A stretch of 64,000 nucleotides of DNA, taken from NCBI GenBank assembly GCA_963513935.1, contig OY740771.1, forward strand, positions 18,583,349 through 18,647,348, in the 5' to 3' direction. Below are positions 37,456 through 49,244 of the stretch, in pieces. The translations under genes and the position numbers were made by a program. The notes below the pieces were generated by a model, which saw nothing but the letters and a program-made list of their open reading frames with translations, did no database searches and was not told where the DNA came from. The number at the start of each line of letters is the position of its first letter. Within the stretch, counting starts at the first letter, position 1. Origin of the DNA: Aphrophora alni. Lineage: Eukaryota; Arthropoda; Insecta; Hemiptera; Aphrophoridae.

Positions 37456-38076
37456 GTTAGTTGCACAAGTTATACTTTTCTTGTTGCACTTTCTCCTGGT
37501 TATTTATTTTTGTTACTATCAGAAGTATTTACATTTAATTACTTTCAAGCAAAATTGAAAACTTAATTTTATTATTTCTATTGCTTGGAATATTTTAATA
37601 TATTTAACCTCCTACGGTGGTTTATTTTCATTTTTTGACCTATGACTCCCCAGCCTGATAACATCGGAGATGGAGAACTTAATTTTTAGTTTGGGAATTA
37701 GTAGCTATATTTGAGCAAAATTCGATTAACATTTTGAAGAACCAATTTTACAAATTTTGAGCCATTCAGGTTTATTTAAAAAAATGTTCACCTAATGTTT
37801 TGTTATCTTATACATATATTTAGGACATTGTATTAAAACAAAAATATTCACATTTCATCCAAATTTAATTTTAATTGCTGGGGCCAATTTAAAGGCCTTT
37901 TAGTGTGTTATCCATTATTCTTTTCTTTTTTCCCCCTGCAAATCAAGATTTATAATTTTTAGAAAGTTTTATTATGGGTGTGTGAACAATACAGTTTTAC
38001 AGTTTTACAGTTTCAGTTTAGTTTTTACGGTACAGTCAGTACATTCATTATGCATTGTTTTTTGAGACTTTCATAT

Positions 38077-38078
<2 letters not shown>
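37456..38078. other. Intron between exons 8 and 9
   Basis: No frames; a short 'acagtttt' direct repeat near 37990-38010. Nothing else recognised. Confidence 0.5.

Positions 38079-38146
<68 letters not shown>
38079..38146 (+). repeat. (AT)34 microsatellite
   Basis: Uninterrupted AT dinucleotides, the longest such run in the window, ending 91 bp before exon 9. Confidence 0.97.
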
Positions 38147-38149
<3 letters not shown>

Positions 38150-38237
38150 GTTAGGGTTATTATTTTCCACACAACACAACAACAATGATTTGCAGACAGT
38201 AAAACAATCAAATAATAACGATTTAGTCTTATTACAG

Positions 38238-38333
38238 ATTAAAACTCAGAAAGAAACAATTCAAGTGTTGCAGAGCTCGCTGAAACTTGAGCATGAGGAA
38301 TCTGAAGATCTGCGAAAGAAGATTTCAAAATTG
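38238..38333 (+). CDS. Coiled-coil gene, exon 9
   Basis: This 96-nt exon (32 codons) is bounded by cttattacag/ATT and TTG/gtgagt. The peptide reads IKTQKETIQVLQSSLKL followed by EHEESEDLRKKISKL. The Leu/Ile spacing is regular and there are no prolines. It starts 92 bp downstream of a 68-bp AT dinucleotide run, so length changes in that microsatellite could affect the spacing of this acceptor. The joined frame from exon 8 (RDKL to IKTQKE) is open. Confidence 0.88.
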
Positions 38334-38554
38334 GTGAGTTATTTGAACAATTTAAAATCATTACTGTTAATATTAATAATTAGCATAAATTTTGATACAC
38401 TGGTTTTATTTGAAACAATAATTATAGTAAAACTATGATTATATTAAATAATGGAGCAAGCCAATTTTTGGTAAGTAAATTTTTTGATTAGACTTTATTT
38501 CTTGAGGGTTAAATGAAAAATGATGTTGATTTCTTAGGCATGCTATTGGTAGAC

Positions 38555-39045
38555 CAAGTATATTAAGTAAGTTTGCTTAAAACCTTTGTTACAAAGGTTT
38601 TCTGAACCTTATAATTCTTCATATACCTTCTTGACATCAGCTAGGCCCTATAGTCTTCACTGGCTTCACTTATGTCAGTGTCTTGGCCTTAGCAGGCCTC
38701 GCAGCTATATACATGTAACTTACTATGCTCGTATTGGTGACTCGGTCCTGCTGGATCTTGTAACTATATGAGTATTACATTACCTTGGGAGGTTAGAGTT
38801 CGAAATTACATTTTTAACAATAATTTCACTATTTGTCATCAACTTGGTACCATTACATGCAGAATTGAAGTTTGAATATTGTTGCCTAGTTTAGTGGGTT
38901 GTAAGTTGAATAACATACGAGACATGAACAAAAAATTATTTAAAATGACCATCATTTTGATATTTTCAATTAAATTTTTCTGTATTTCAATAGGGTTCCA
39001 TATTAGCACACTATAAATATTTTATACCAAATTTCATACCGCACA
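38555..39045 (+). repeat. Dispersed repeat family D, copy 2
   Basis: Same orientation and block order as the copy at 30548-31075. It differs by small indels throughout, consistent with two old, independent insertions or a segmental duplication. Confidence 0.75.
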
Positions 39046-39330
39046 GACAACATGTTGAAAATCACTTTAACGGGTTCCTGAGACGAGTTGAAATTTTTTG
39101 TGATTACTACCTTTGTATACTGGGAATTAAAATAATAAAAAAACAAATATATAAATAGATCTTTTAAATTAATACTTCTACATTTATTATGAAATATTTC
39201 CAGAAATATCTAAAGTAAAACAAAAGCAAAGCAACAAACAAACAAGTAAATAGTTGAAAGATAGAATGACACATATTATAGTTATGAACACCAAACCCTT
39301 AATGCTCGTTATCATCCTACAAACCATTTA

Positions 39331-40666
39331 TACAGCGTTATCATAAACGAATGGTGGGGTTTTGAACATGATTTAAACTTACAGCACATGCTATTTATTT
39401 ATCTACATCGTCATCTGAAACAGTTTTTTTACATAACTAATAAATTTCAATATGTACATCATTATTCACTCAGCAAATGACCAATCGATAATCAAGTTCT
39501 GTCCAAATGTTAGTTAACATGTCTTTGTTAACGGTTGTCATTGCTTCATTAATCCTGTTCCTTAAGTGATTTAGGTCGAATTTTTTATCGATAAACAATG
39601 TTTTTGATCTACCCCCTAAAGAAGAAATCACAAGGTGACAGGTATGGACTCCTTGGAGGCCGGCATATGGGTCCTTGCTGGCCTATCCATCGATGTCCAA
39701 ACTTTTCATTCAAAGTGTCTGTGATAAATGCACTAAAGTGTGGGGTGCGCCATCTTGTTGGAAATGAAGTTGTTGAATGTTTTCAAGTTCATCCAGCTGA
39801 GGAAAACAATAATTGATTAACATATTGAGATACACAATTCCATTACTTGTCTTTTCAGCAAAGAAGAAAGGCCCTATCAGATGATTTTTCATCACACCAC
39901 ACCATATATTAACTTTAGGCGAGTCGCGTATTTTCTCAAAAATTATATGTGGGTTTTCAGATCCCCATATGCGTGAATTGTGTCTGTTAACAGACCCATT
40001 GATATTGAATGTAGCTTCATCTGAAAAAATTATATAAAACTATTGGTTTTCATCAATCTTGTTCAACATTTCAACAGCGAAATTAAAACGTTTTGCACCA
40101 TCATCAGGTTTCAATTCCTGCAATAGCTGGATTTTATGTGCGTATAATTTCAGTATTTTATGTAAAACTTTGTAGAATGTTGTTTTTTGGAATACTTAAC
40201 TCTAGGCTTCGTCGAGGTACTGACTTCTTTGGACTTCTGATTGTCTAATAAGTTCAACTTTTTTGTCTGATACACTTGGTCTGCCAGATGATTTCTGCTT
40301 TTGAACTGATCCAGTTTCTTCGAATTGTTTGAACCAACGTCGTATGTTATTTTCAAGTGGTGGATCTTTTCAGTATTTGCGCCGAAATGTATGTTGCACT
40401 GAAATTACAGACTTGAATTCAGCCAGCAACAAAACACACTTAGCTTTTTCTTCATTAGAGAACATAATAACACACTTCACAGAGAACACTCCATAAAACA
40501 CAATACACACTACCAAAACAATGCAAGAACTAATTTTGAGGTTACAACAGCTGTTAAACAAACTTTTAGGTTATAGGCTATCAGCGATACTAATACACCA
40601 CAAAATTTCTCTACTGTCTTCGTATGAATTAATGAAACCCCACCATTCTTTTATGATAACTTTGTA
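39331..40666 (-). mobile_element. Mariner-like transposon, 1336 bp, with TIRs and TA sites
   Basis: The left end TACAGCGTTATCATAAACGA and the reversed right end TACAAAGTTATCATAAAAGA continue together through ATGGTGGGGTTT (32-bp TIRs with three mismatches). TA flanks both ends (39329-39330 and 40667-40668). The length matches the usual 1.3 kb of mariner elements and the transposase relic fills it on the minus strand. It is inserted next to, or in, a reverse-transcriptase fragment. Confidence 0.9.
39470..40465 (-). pseudogene. Mariner/Tc1-type transposase, broken
   Basis: Read on the minus strand from ATG at 40465 (MFSNEEKAKCVLLLAEFK) to TGA at 39470-39472. In order: N-terminal helix-turn-helix part with IRRWFKQFEETGSV and SSGRPSVSDKK; then frame breaks near 40210-40220; SDEATFNINGSVNRHNSRI with the first catalytic Asp; HFQQDGAPHT with the second; SPYLSPCDFFF with the third Asp kept, while the usual SPD has become SPY. 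The C-terminal part reads LRNRINEA to LDYRLVIC. The total of about 332 codons equals a full-length transposase. At least two frame or stop lesions make it inactive. Confidence 0.85.
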
Positions 40667-40668
40667 TA

Positions 40669-41190
40669 TTACAAAGCAAGCTCCAATTAAAACCTTAAAA
40701 TTTTGTTTTAGTAAATCGTTTATAAGTATTTTTAAAAAGGTTGGAGACAAGACAGATCCCTGTGGGACTCCGATTTTAATTTCTTGTTAATGACTGACAT
40801 AATTATTCACACAAACTTGTCGCATACGTCCTGTTAAGTAGCTAGCAAACCACCTCAGGTGCAGGTCCTCAAATAGCATCAGCCTCCACCTTTACTAACA
40901 ATATGTTATGATCTATGAGATCAAATGGCTTTGAAAAATCTATAAACAATTCAGTGGCTTTTTTCTAACATTGATAGTGGAGTAAATATTGGACATAAAA
41001 TCAACAATCGCTTCTTCCTTATTCTGTCCTTTTGTAAAAGCATATTGTCTTATATTAAGAAAAAAATTACAACTATTTAAAAACCGTAATAACCTTATCT
41101 ACATAATTTTTTTCAAGTATTTTGGGAAAAAACTGAGAAATCACTATTATTTCAAAATTACTGTACCCTATCTTTAAACCAAAGTGTGAA
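40669..41190 (-). pseudogene. Non-LTR reverse-transcriptase fragment
   Basis: Minus-strand pieces in order: a decayed 'SQILEKNYVDKVI' part near 41090-41140, 'YKRTE/RKKR' near 41000-41040, then DFSKPFDLIDHNILL (40897-40941, normally DFSKAFD with the catalytic Asp region), LHLRWFASYLTGRMRQV (about 40815-40865), and GVPQGSVLSPTFLKILINDL (about 40715-40771). Stops and shifts lie between. The YADD block is not recognisable where it should be, and homology ends at the mariner border. Class is Jockey/CR1-like. Confidence 0.75.
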
Positions 41191-41219
41191 ACGGTATGTA
41201 AAATCTTACTTTTGTTTAG

Positions 41220-41282
41220 GAATCAGTAAAGGACTCTGTGAAAATAGAATACCAACAGAAGATAGAAGAATTAGAATCAATG
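41220..41282 (+). CDS. Coiled-coil gene, exon 10
   Basis: This short 63-nt exon (21 codons) follows ttttgtttag and precedes ATG/gtaagt. It encodes ESVKDSVKIEYQQKIEELES plus Met. It is helix-compatible and highly charged. Its upstream intron contains repeat D, a complete mariner and a reverse-transcriptase fragment reading on the opposite strand, which ends close to this exon. Confidence 0.84.
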
Positions 41283-41544
41283 GTAAGTTTTATATTTTTT
41301 TATAATTTAATAATATAATTCCGGCAATAATATTATCAGTGTGTTTGTACAAAATAAAATTACACACAGTACAGTAAAAATCCATAATTATTCTGAACCT
41401 TATAGTCTTGTATGTCATTAAGTTTCAGAAGTACAGGTGTTATAAAATGCTGTCTACATTTTCTGTAGTCATTATGCTGTTTGACCCAGTGTGTGTGTTG
41501 TCCTTTGTATGTTTAACATATTATTTAAGTCTAGTGCAGTTCTT

Positions 41545-42340
41545 AAAACTTATATAAATTGCACAAACTTTCTCACTCACCTATCCTCAAATCCAAATAA
41601 AAACTAACCAAAATTAATAGTCACCAAAAATATCATTTAAAAAGTGAAAATAGATCAAGGACGCAGTGTTTCAGAAAATGTTTATATATTTAAATGGGGT
41701 CAATACTTGTTTCACTTGTGTCATAAACACGTCCTCAGCTTAAATTGTATTTCATTAAAATTGACTTGTTAATGAAAGTGGTTAAGGTTCACTTTTTTGT
41801 CAATTATATCAGAACTCTAAATTTATTTTTTACTTGCAATTTCGCACAAGTGTTTGGGTCATTAGTGTTCATATTTTACTAAAATTTTAACGATATCAGT
41901 ATAGCCTGGTTTTTAGAAAACTACCAGGGCAAGGCTCATTGCTCATTTTTTGTTTTTATACCAACTCAGACTCTGACATTTATGGAGAAATGGTGACCAA
42001 TAAATTTTGTTTGGGCTCTTACATGCTACACTTGAGCAAAATTTGATCCAAATAGAGCTGATTTTGAGGAAATATAAATTTTGTGTTTGTGCTTATGGCA
42101 GCTATTTCCAAATTTTGAGTAATCAAAAATTTAAAAAATGTGCCAAGATATGACCAAAATATACACACATACCAAATTTTATTAAAATCAGTCTGTGCGT
42201 TTGAGCTGTAGACCACTACACACATGACAGACAGACTTGATTCACTTTCAGGGGATCTCAAACAGACATGTGAAAAACTCGACATTGATATTTTGACCAA
42301 TTACATAACTTTATCTATACTATATGCGAGAAAGTAAAAT
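41545..42340 (+). repeat. Dispersed repeat family A, longest copy
   Basis: It runs from the ttgcacaaactttctcactc head to the 'acataactttatctatacta' tail, 796 bp, and includes the 'tttggagaaatggtgaccaa', 'gtttgggctctta', 'cagtctgtgcgttt' and 'gacagacagacttga' blocks in the order seen in other copies. The 93-codon minus frame inside it is not a gene. Confidence 0.7.
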
Positions 42341-42486
42341 CATATCTGATAATCCAGATATTTATTAATTTGGTATTTCTAAGTTCCAAGAATCCTGGAT
42401 TATCGGAATTTGACTGTTTATCATTTATTTAAAATATCATGCTCTGTTAAACCAGTCTTCAAATATATTATTCTTGACTGTTGTAG

Positions 42487-42531
42487 GTTAGGAGCCTGCA
42501 AGACACGAGGAAGAAATCTGACGATGCATCC
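42487..42531 (+). CDS. Coiled-coil gene, micro-exon 11
   Basis: This is a 45-nt exon (15 codons: VRSLQDTRKKSDDAS) between gactgttgtag/GTT and TCC/gtaagt. The donor is a perfect consensus. The phase and hydrophilic composition agree with neighbours. Because it is so short the evidence rests mainly on the splice sites and frame. A 45-nt in-frame exon could be skipped without breaking the protein. Confidence 0.7.
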
Positions 42532-44045
42532 GTAAGTAACACAAATAAAAGCTGGTCACCTTGGTCTAGTAAACAACCTACTTTTAAACATCACGTTCAT
42601 GATGTTTAATTGTTTTATCATTGTTGTGTAGTTGTAACAGAGCAGTAAAATGACAGAACAGTTACTCTATGACAAATTTTTGCTTCAAATTAAAAATATA
42701 TATTGTGGCTTGACTATTTACTGTCAGGAAAAACCTGGAAAAGTCAAGGAATTCTGTGAAGTTCATTTAATTCATCATCTGCAATAAAAACTCCCATATT
42801 GAAGGGTTAATAACTCAACATCGACTTTCTTCATCCATTACATTTCCTCTATATTATATTTATTGACCTTGAATTTCATAGACCTGTCTAATCCTAGCAG
42901 GATTAAAAAATGTAGGAAATCTGGCTTTTATCTAATTTCTGAGAGCATATATAAACACTCAAAATAATATAATGAGCTATTGATAGAGTAAAACGAAAGT
43001 TTTATTTGTCTTTATCATTTGTAAACAATGGTTACTACAAAGTCCTGTAATACAGATCATGCTCTTTATTTCCTTGATGGTGATTGTTTAGTAAATGCAT
43101 CAAACAATTTAGTTTTTATGTCTAACTTTACCGTTGATGCTCTTTTGTTTGAGCTTTGACATTTTGTAACAACATAAATACAAGTTTGTGTAAATAACCT
43201 AAAAAAATCTAAATTATTTGATTCTCATAGTAAAGAAACATTAGTTATAAACTTGTAATACTATATTAGCATTTATAAGTAGATGGTTTTCCGTTATGAA
43301 ATAGAATTTTTTGGACTTATAAAATAAATTTTATCAGCTTATAATATTAGTAACTTTAGGGAACAGACTCATGTTTTAACTATATTGCAGACATTGTGTA
43401 AAAAATTCGTAAATCTTAATGGAACTTGACATGATTAAACTTCAATCATGAAATAAAATTTTAAACACAATTTTCTGCAATAATTCGTTAAAGACGACGG
43501 TTCAATGACCGGTACACAAACTTTCTTAAGAATACCTTCTTTCATTAGGTGGTTAATGGACGATGTTTAAATAAAAATGCATTTGCCGTATATTCACGAG
43601 GATTTCTATATAAATATTTAATATTATATTTGATTAAAACCGTATTGTCATAGAGTTATTGTTTTTACTGACATTTTACTATACTCAATTAAAATTTAAT
43701 TGTCCTGTGGTAGTATTTTGGAGTACTATAAATAATAAGACAAGCGTTTCTTTTTAGGAGTGTTTAAATTTGTAATGGTTTATGTATCTATTTAATTTTA
43801 AATATATATTGAGTATTGATAATAAGTTGAACTGAAATTTGTTATCGAGATGAATAAATTAAAATATATATATTGTATTTAAATTTAAATTTTAACAAAT
43901 TGAGAACAACTTGAATTTTGCTAATTGTTTTTTCCCATAACTATAGTTGTTAACCTAAATGTGTTCACATCCAATGCAAGTTTGTTATACTCTACCTCCA
44001 TTCCTATCCTATACTTAAAATATACATACCCATTTAAGTTATTTA
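42532..44045. other. Intron after exon 11, nothing recognised
   Basis: AT-rich, with no frames or borders found. Confidence 0.5.
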
Positions 44046-44060
44046 ATATATATATATACA

Positions 44061-44099
<39 letters not shown>
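44046..44099 (+). repeat. (AT)n microsatellite with one interruption
   Basis: Two AT runs separated by 'acagt'. The frames on both strands across it are products of the repeat. Confidence 0.95.
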
Positions 44100-44100
<1 letters not shown>

Positions 44101-44170
44101 CACCGGATTATTTCAATAGTGTTATATTATTAGTTAAGGCAGATTGTATTCTTATACAGTGAGAATGTTT

Positions 44171-44886
44171 CAGAGTGATTCAAAAGTTTCAGGATTATAA
44201 TTTAGGACACTAATTTAATAAATTGTTTTCATTAAAATTTAATATTTACAAAAGGTCCTCCACTTTGTAAAAGACACAATTCGTCGCGGTTACACTTATT
44301 TTAGTTCACCATTTGTAATGTCATTAACAGCTGCAGTAATGTTTAATAAATCCGGCAGTGTTCTAGGATTATTTTCATACATTGGTGTCTTTCAGATATT
44401 CCCTCAAAATGAAATTTTGTGTTCTTTTTCACCATTAAGGAAAAGAGAATTTAGTAATTATATTTTTTTATCTTTGGGTGCCATTATAAAGGCAAATGAA
44501 ACCTAATTCCAAATTGATTATTGTAGTGCAGTGAGTTTTAAGGAAAAATGTTGTTTGAAATAACCAAAAATGTAGCTTCTGAATAATCACATTTTTATTA
44601 AACATCAAAATTAAACAAGATGAATTCCCTCCAGAGAAACATACATAAAGTATTAACAAAAGGATATACTTTAACCTGCCATTTATAGGCCTATTCATAA
44701 GTCACAAACATTTCACAAGATCATAAATATACTGTAGTTTTTCCTAGAATATAATCTTCTGTGAACAACTATTCTATTTTTTCAGAAACAGTGACATCAT
44801 TAAAATACACATTGCCTAAGTTACCGATTACACCAATAATATAGTAATTTTAAAAGTTAAATTTCTGCAACTTTTCAATCACTCTG
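44171..44886 (-). mobile_element. DNA transposon remnant, 716 bp, with 27-bp TIRs
   Basis: Ends CAGAGTGATTCAAAAGTTTC (44171) and, reversed, CAGAGTGATTGAAAAGTTGC (44886). The outer 14 bases resemble the ends of the 20150-22424 foldback (CAGGGTGATTCAAAA). The interior has short frames (62 and 76 codons, opposite strands) with no recognised motif. A target duplication is not clear. Confidence 0.65.
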
Positions 44887-45368
44887 AATATAAATTTGAA
44901 ATTAATAAAAGGAGTAAAAACTCCTTACAGATAAACATAACTTTGAAGTCATTAATAAGCAGTAAGTTTTTATACAAGAACTGTGTCAATTATTAGAATC
45001 TGTTATTTAAAGTGTTATATTTGTACTTAACTAACTGTACTTATCAGCTAAAATTCCAATAAATTTATCTTAAAATTATGAATTGATTCATAAGCAATAA
45101 ATACTCAAAAATTACAACCCTTCTGAAATTGATGTAAACAAGTTAAAAGAATAATAAAATCTAACTTATGTTATTCCATTAACATACTTGTATAGTTTTA
45201 GTGCAAGTCTTCAAACCAATTTGATTTTTAACTCTGACAATTAATATTCATCTTTGGTTAACTGATTTGTTTTGTTTTTAAGTCGTTTGCATCCAATTGG
45301 TCTAAATTTGAAATTACTTTGATTAGTTATTTTAATTAATTTTCACACAAGGAACTGGTGGCATTTGT

Positions 45369-45426
45369 AGCTGTTTGAGGTTTTTAAAAAGAAAATTAGC
45401 TGTTTGAGGTTTTTAAAAAGAAAATT
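45369..45426 (+). repeat. Perfect 29-bp tandem duplication
   Basis: Two identical 29-base copies, starting AGCTGTTTGAGG at 45369 and 45398. Identity suggests a recent replication-slip event. Confidence 0.95.
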
Positions 45427-45498
45427 AATTTTATTTTCATTTACCTAATTTTTGCGGTGTTTGTTGGTTATTTAGTACAAAGTTAATATTTCAATTTA

Positions 45499-46736
45499 CG
45501 AAGGCTGTTCAGAAAATAACTTCTGTTGAGATATTAAAAAACGACAATATAATGTATATTATACGCGATGTATACTATCGATCAAAGCTACTTAATAGAA
45601 CTCCGTGCTAAAAGAAATACAAACGCAATATTCCCTGTTTGAAGTTATTTAAACAGTTATAAGTTGTTTTATGTATAGTAATAAAAAGCAATATATTGTA
45701 AAATTCTACTGTAATTTTTATTGAGTCTTTACTGACCATGGCTTTGGCAGTTACAGCATTTAAGAGGTAGTTCAACAAAAAAGTGTAGAATTTTACAATA
45801 TATTAGGATTATGTTTCATTATTTATTTTTCTACATAGCATCGAACCAAATTGAAACCATTTGACAAGGTTTTATATTCTTCCACCACTTATGATTTAAA
45901 CTACAGCTTAACATTAGAATTCCTTGTCATCTTCACAGTGTTGCTGTGATTGTCATTTCTTCTTGTACATGGGAATATAGTAATTTGGATTGTACAGAAG
46001 GTGATCAATCATTTTCTAATTTAATTTTTGTAGCAGAATCTGATTATGCAATCCAGTGTGTGGGTTGTCGTTCAACAAAACTACTCTAGAGCTTAACATG
46101 CCGCAATGTTTTTACTGAATTATCATCTTTAACTTCTTTAATATTTCACAATAAACCTCTGAATTAATCATGGTATCATTCTATGAAACCCACTAACAAA
46201 AGTCCTCTTATCCCAAAAGAGAAGTTACCTTGATTTTTTGGTAGTATTTCCCAACATTTCAAAGGTTTTGAAATATGACCCCTATGCTATTGATTTTTCA
46301 CAAATCTTATCTCCTGTTATAATGTAAAAAAGTGTGTTATCTCCTGTACCATTATGCTGAAGGACGGTTACTACTGACTTTGTTGTTGCTTCTATTATTT
46401 CAAATACATCCTCCATGTAGAAAACTTATCATAAACTTTATGTTTTCAGTGATCACTTTATGAAGAACTGTACGAGAAATTTGTGAAAAAATATCTGAAA
46501 GCTCTGAATTGATGAATTGCCAATTCTTTCAAACTTTTACATTGGTTTTCTTGACTAGTTCATTATTCACTATGGTCGGGTGACCACTTCTCGTCATTAT
46601 CCACATTGGTCGGCCCAGTTTTACATTCACCATAATTTCTCACTACCACCACTGGTTGTAGATGTACAATAGAACCGTTTCCCCCACTATATCACACACC
46701 ATACAAGAACAGAAATTATTTTCTTTACAGCTCTCA
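45499..46736 (-). mobile_element. Mariner-like transposon relic, 1238 bp
   Basis: Ends CGAAGGCTGTTCAGAAAATA and, reversed, TGAGAGCTGTAAAGAAAATA, each preceded by TA (45497-45498 and 46737-46738), and the following AACTTCTG / ATTTCTG also agree. On the minus strand the decayed transposase can be followed in pieces: WQFINSELSDIFSQISRTVL, MINSEVYCEILKKLK, HCGMLSSRVVLLNDN, HTGLHNQILLQKLN, IDHLLYNPNYYIP. It corresponds to the region from the helix-turn-helix to the third catalytic block, where HPPYSPDLAPSD is expected. The third Asp is lost. Many stops. Confidence 0.8.
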
Positions 46737-46738
46737 TA

Positions 46739-47844
46739 TTTAGTTAAAGAATTACTTAATTCGGTTAAGTACTTAAATAAAATATACATAAATCTCCAGT
46801 TATTTAAGTTTAAAAAATCACTCGTTCTTTTGATTTATTAATTATATATGTGAAGTAAAAATATGTTTATTTATAGTATCTTATTTGTTGTTAAATTTAT
46901 ATTGTTGTTCCGTTGTTATTTTTAAGAGTTGTTTTGACTGTAGTTCATTTTTATATATAACATTAACTTTATTGTTTTGCATACATAATGGTTTTTTTTA
47001 ATGCATGTAATTTTCAAAAGCAAATTTTAGTTTTACTTGAGTACAGAGTTCTACTAATTTCTGTTGTATGTATGACTATTAATTATAATTTTTACTACTG
47101 ATTAACAATATTTAAATTACAAAGAATTACATGTTTGTCAATGAAATCCAATTTAAGTAGAATGTAGAACAAAGGTTAGGTTAGGTTAGGTTAACCTGGT
47201 TACCAGTTTTTATTAATATACTAAATGTTTTAATGAGTGATTATCGCTGATATTATTAGTTTATTTATAAATAGTTTTAGAGTTTTTGTGCATATTTAGT
47301 GTTGTATTATAGTTGCAATTGCCGTAGCCAAATCAAACCTAATTTATGTTAATAAATTGTTTTTTATTGTATTTTTATTTTATTTTTGCTTTCCTTAAAC
47401 ATTTTTCTGCTCCTTCTTTCTATTCTATGCTATGTTTTATTTGTAGTATTGTTTGATGTTAGATTTGCATGTAATTGTTGATGCTTTTTTACATAGACTA
47501 AAGTAATGAGCAAAGTAAATAAGTTAAATAATCAATTTTTATATGTAAGAAATTTTTGAATCTGTTTGTAAAAGTTTTTTAACATAGGTTTATTGAAATG
47601 AAAAGCAAGAGCTACTAATATGTTTTCAAAACCTAACTCTTGGCTGTAATTTAACAAAGAGGGTGTCCATATGTACTCAGTCTTATGTTATATATATTTT
47701 TTAAATTAATTAATAAAATTAGTTGGTAATGCAGTTTTAATGTCTCGCTTATATGAACTATAAAGTTATAGAAAGGATCAAAATATTGATGTTGATATTT
47801 TTAAGGTTATCTGAATGAAAAACTATCTGTTTTTGGAATATCTT
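46739..47844. other. Intron with TTAGG pentamers
   Basis: AT-rich. GGTTA units at 47174-47193 give three to four TTAGG pentamers, followed by an inverted-looking ttaacctggttacc. Nothing else recognised. Confidence 0.5.
47174..47193 (+). repeat. Interstitial TTAGG telomere-like repeats
   Basis: Three complete TTAGG units plus a partial one, opposite in strand to the CCTAA block at 3917. Confidence 0.8.
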
Positions 47845-48475
47845 TCATTTCACTCACCTAAAAACCAAATAAAATAAGAACCAAAACTAATTGTCACAAA
47901 AAATTTCAGTTCTCTAGTTGTCAATCAAAAAGTGAAAATGAACCATGGCTGCCGTCTTTGAAAAAAAGGGCTTAAACTTGTTTCACTTGTTCCATAAAAT
48001 TGTATTCTGTATAAATTGTATTTGATTAAATAGAGCAGTATGTCAGTCAGGGCTCATTTTTTCCAATTATTTCTGAATCGTAATATTTTTTAAATTCATT
48101 TACGGTTTTGGGTCATTAATCCTCATATTCACCAAAATTTTGATTTTAAAATCAGTAGAATTGCTTTTTTTAGAAATTACATCTTTCATATCAATCGATG
48201 GGCAATTTGTTTTTGTTTTTAACTCATGTCACTAACCGGAATTTTTGTGGGTATCATAGGTATGCTTAGGCCCTTATAGGGTATACTTGTGCAAAATTTA
48301 ACCATAATTTTTTTTTTCCTAATGGCATATACTCCTAAATTTTAAGTTGTCAAAAAATGGAAAAAAAAGTACTATGATATGACAAAAATATGCTTGTATA
48401 ATAAATTTCATTAAAACCGGTCCACATGTTTTGGGTATATGTCTGTACTATGTATATGTGAGGAAGTAAAAAGTA
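47845..48475 (+). repeat. Dispersed repeat family A copy
   Basis: It has the head (ttcactcacctaaaaacc), the 'gtcaatcaaaaagtgaaaat' block, the core near 48240-48300 and the tail ending 'tgtgaggaagtaaaaag'. It ends about 160 bp before exon 12. Confidence 0.65.
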
Positions 48476-48637
48476 TAAATGATAATTTTACTATCCAATC
48501 ATCTAGAAGGTTTTGTGTTTATGAATTTCAAAAAGTTTAAAATTGACTGGCAGGTAAGTATTGTAAAAACCAACAAAGAGAAATGTATCTATGTTGTATC
48601 TGAAATTTTACATAATAGTATGTTGAAATGATTGTAG

Positions 48638-48736
48638 AGTTGTTCGTTACAGTTTCGTATGAAGGAAGGCATCAGTGTTCTGTGTAAGATAATGTTTTCT
48701 GAACTGAAGGACCAATACCACCAGTGTTACCAGGAG
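48638..48736 (+). CDS. Coiled-coil gene, exon 12 (two possible acceptors)
   Basis: This exon is 99 nt (33 codons) from attgtag/AGT, or 84 nt (28 codons) if the second AG at 48651-48652 (cgttacag/TTT) is used. Both keep the frame. The donor is GAG/gtgaga. The common peptide starts FRMKEGISVLCKIMFSELK and ends DQYHQCYQE. The five optional residues are SCSLQ. Three cysteines (with the optional one) and hydrophobic clusters make it less rod-like than the other exons. cDNA would show which AG is used. Confidence 0.82.
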
Positions 48737-49244
48737 GTGAGACTCAATATGTGTCAATCTTTCTTGTTTTCAGTTTCTTTGTTACCCTATTTACTATGTT
48801 GTTGGAGTTGCCTTTAAAAACAAATATTTTGACTTTAATCAGAATAAATTAAAGAATAAATCTATTAAGATCATTGGTGCTAACGGCAGAAAATTATACC
48901 CCATCCTAGAGCCCTCAATAATTGTGGGGAAGGGAGTGAAAAATGATCTTGCTCTTTATCAAAAATAGTTTTATTCTAATATGACTTTGATCTTAACCCT
49001 TCAATCAGGTAATGTGTTGTCAGGATACAGAGTTCCTGTTGCTGTAATTTCAGAGAAGTTTTAGTTTTATAACCTAAGCTTATTAAAGTTAATTTCAACA
49101 AAATTTTGTTAAAATTAAAAATTGCAATATTAACAATTAAATTTAATAAATTATAACTTCATTTGATAGTTCTTGACACTCTGATTAAGGTAACTTATAT
49201 AATAAATAGGAAAATTGAAGTTTTAATAATGGTGCTCACGGTGC
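48737..49244. other. Intron after exon 12
   Basis: No recognisable element. Confidence 0.45.

Noticed and set aside
37276..37566. 96-codon open frame covering exon 8
   Set aside because: Its first third is the last satellite unit and its end runs into the intron. Only 37372-37455 between the splice sites is coding.
38055..38438. 127-codon open frame with an IYIYIY run
   Set aside because: It is the frame of exon 9 extended through the AT microsatellite and both introns. Only 38238-38333 is supported as coding.
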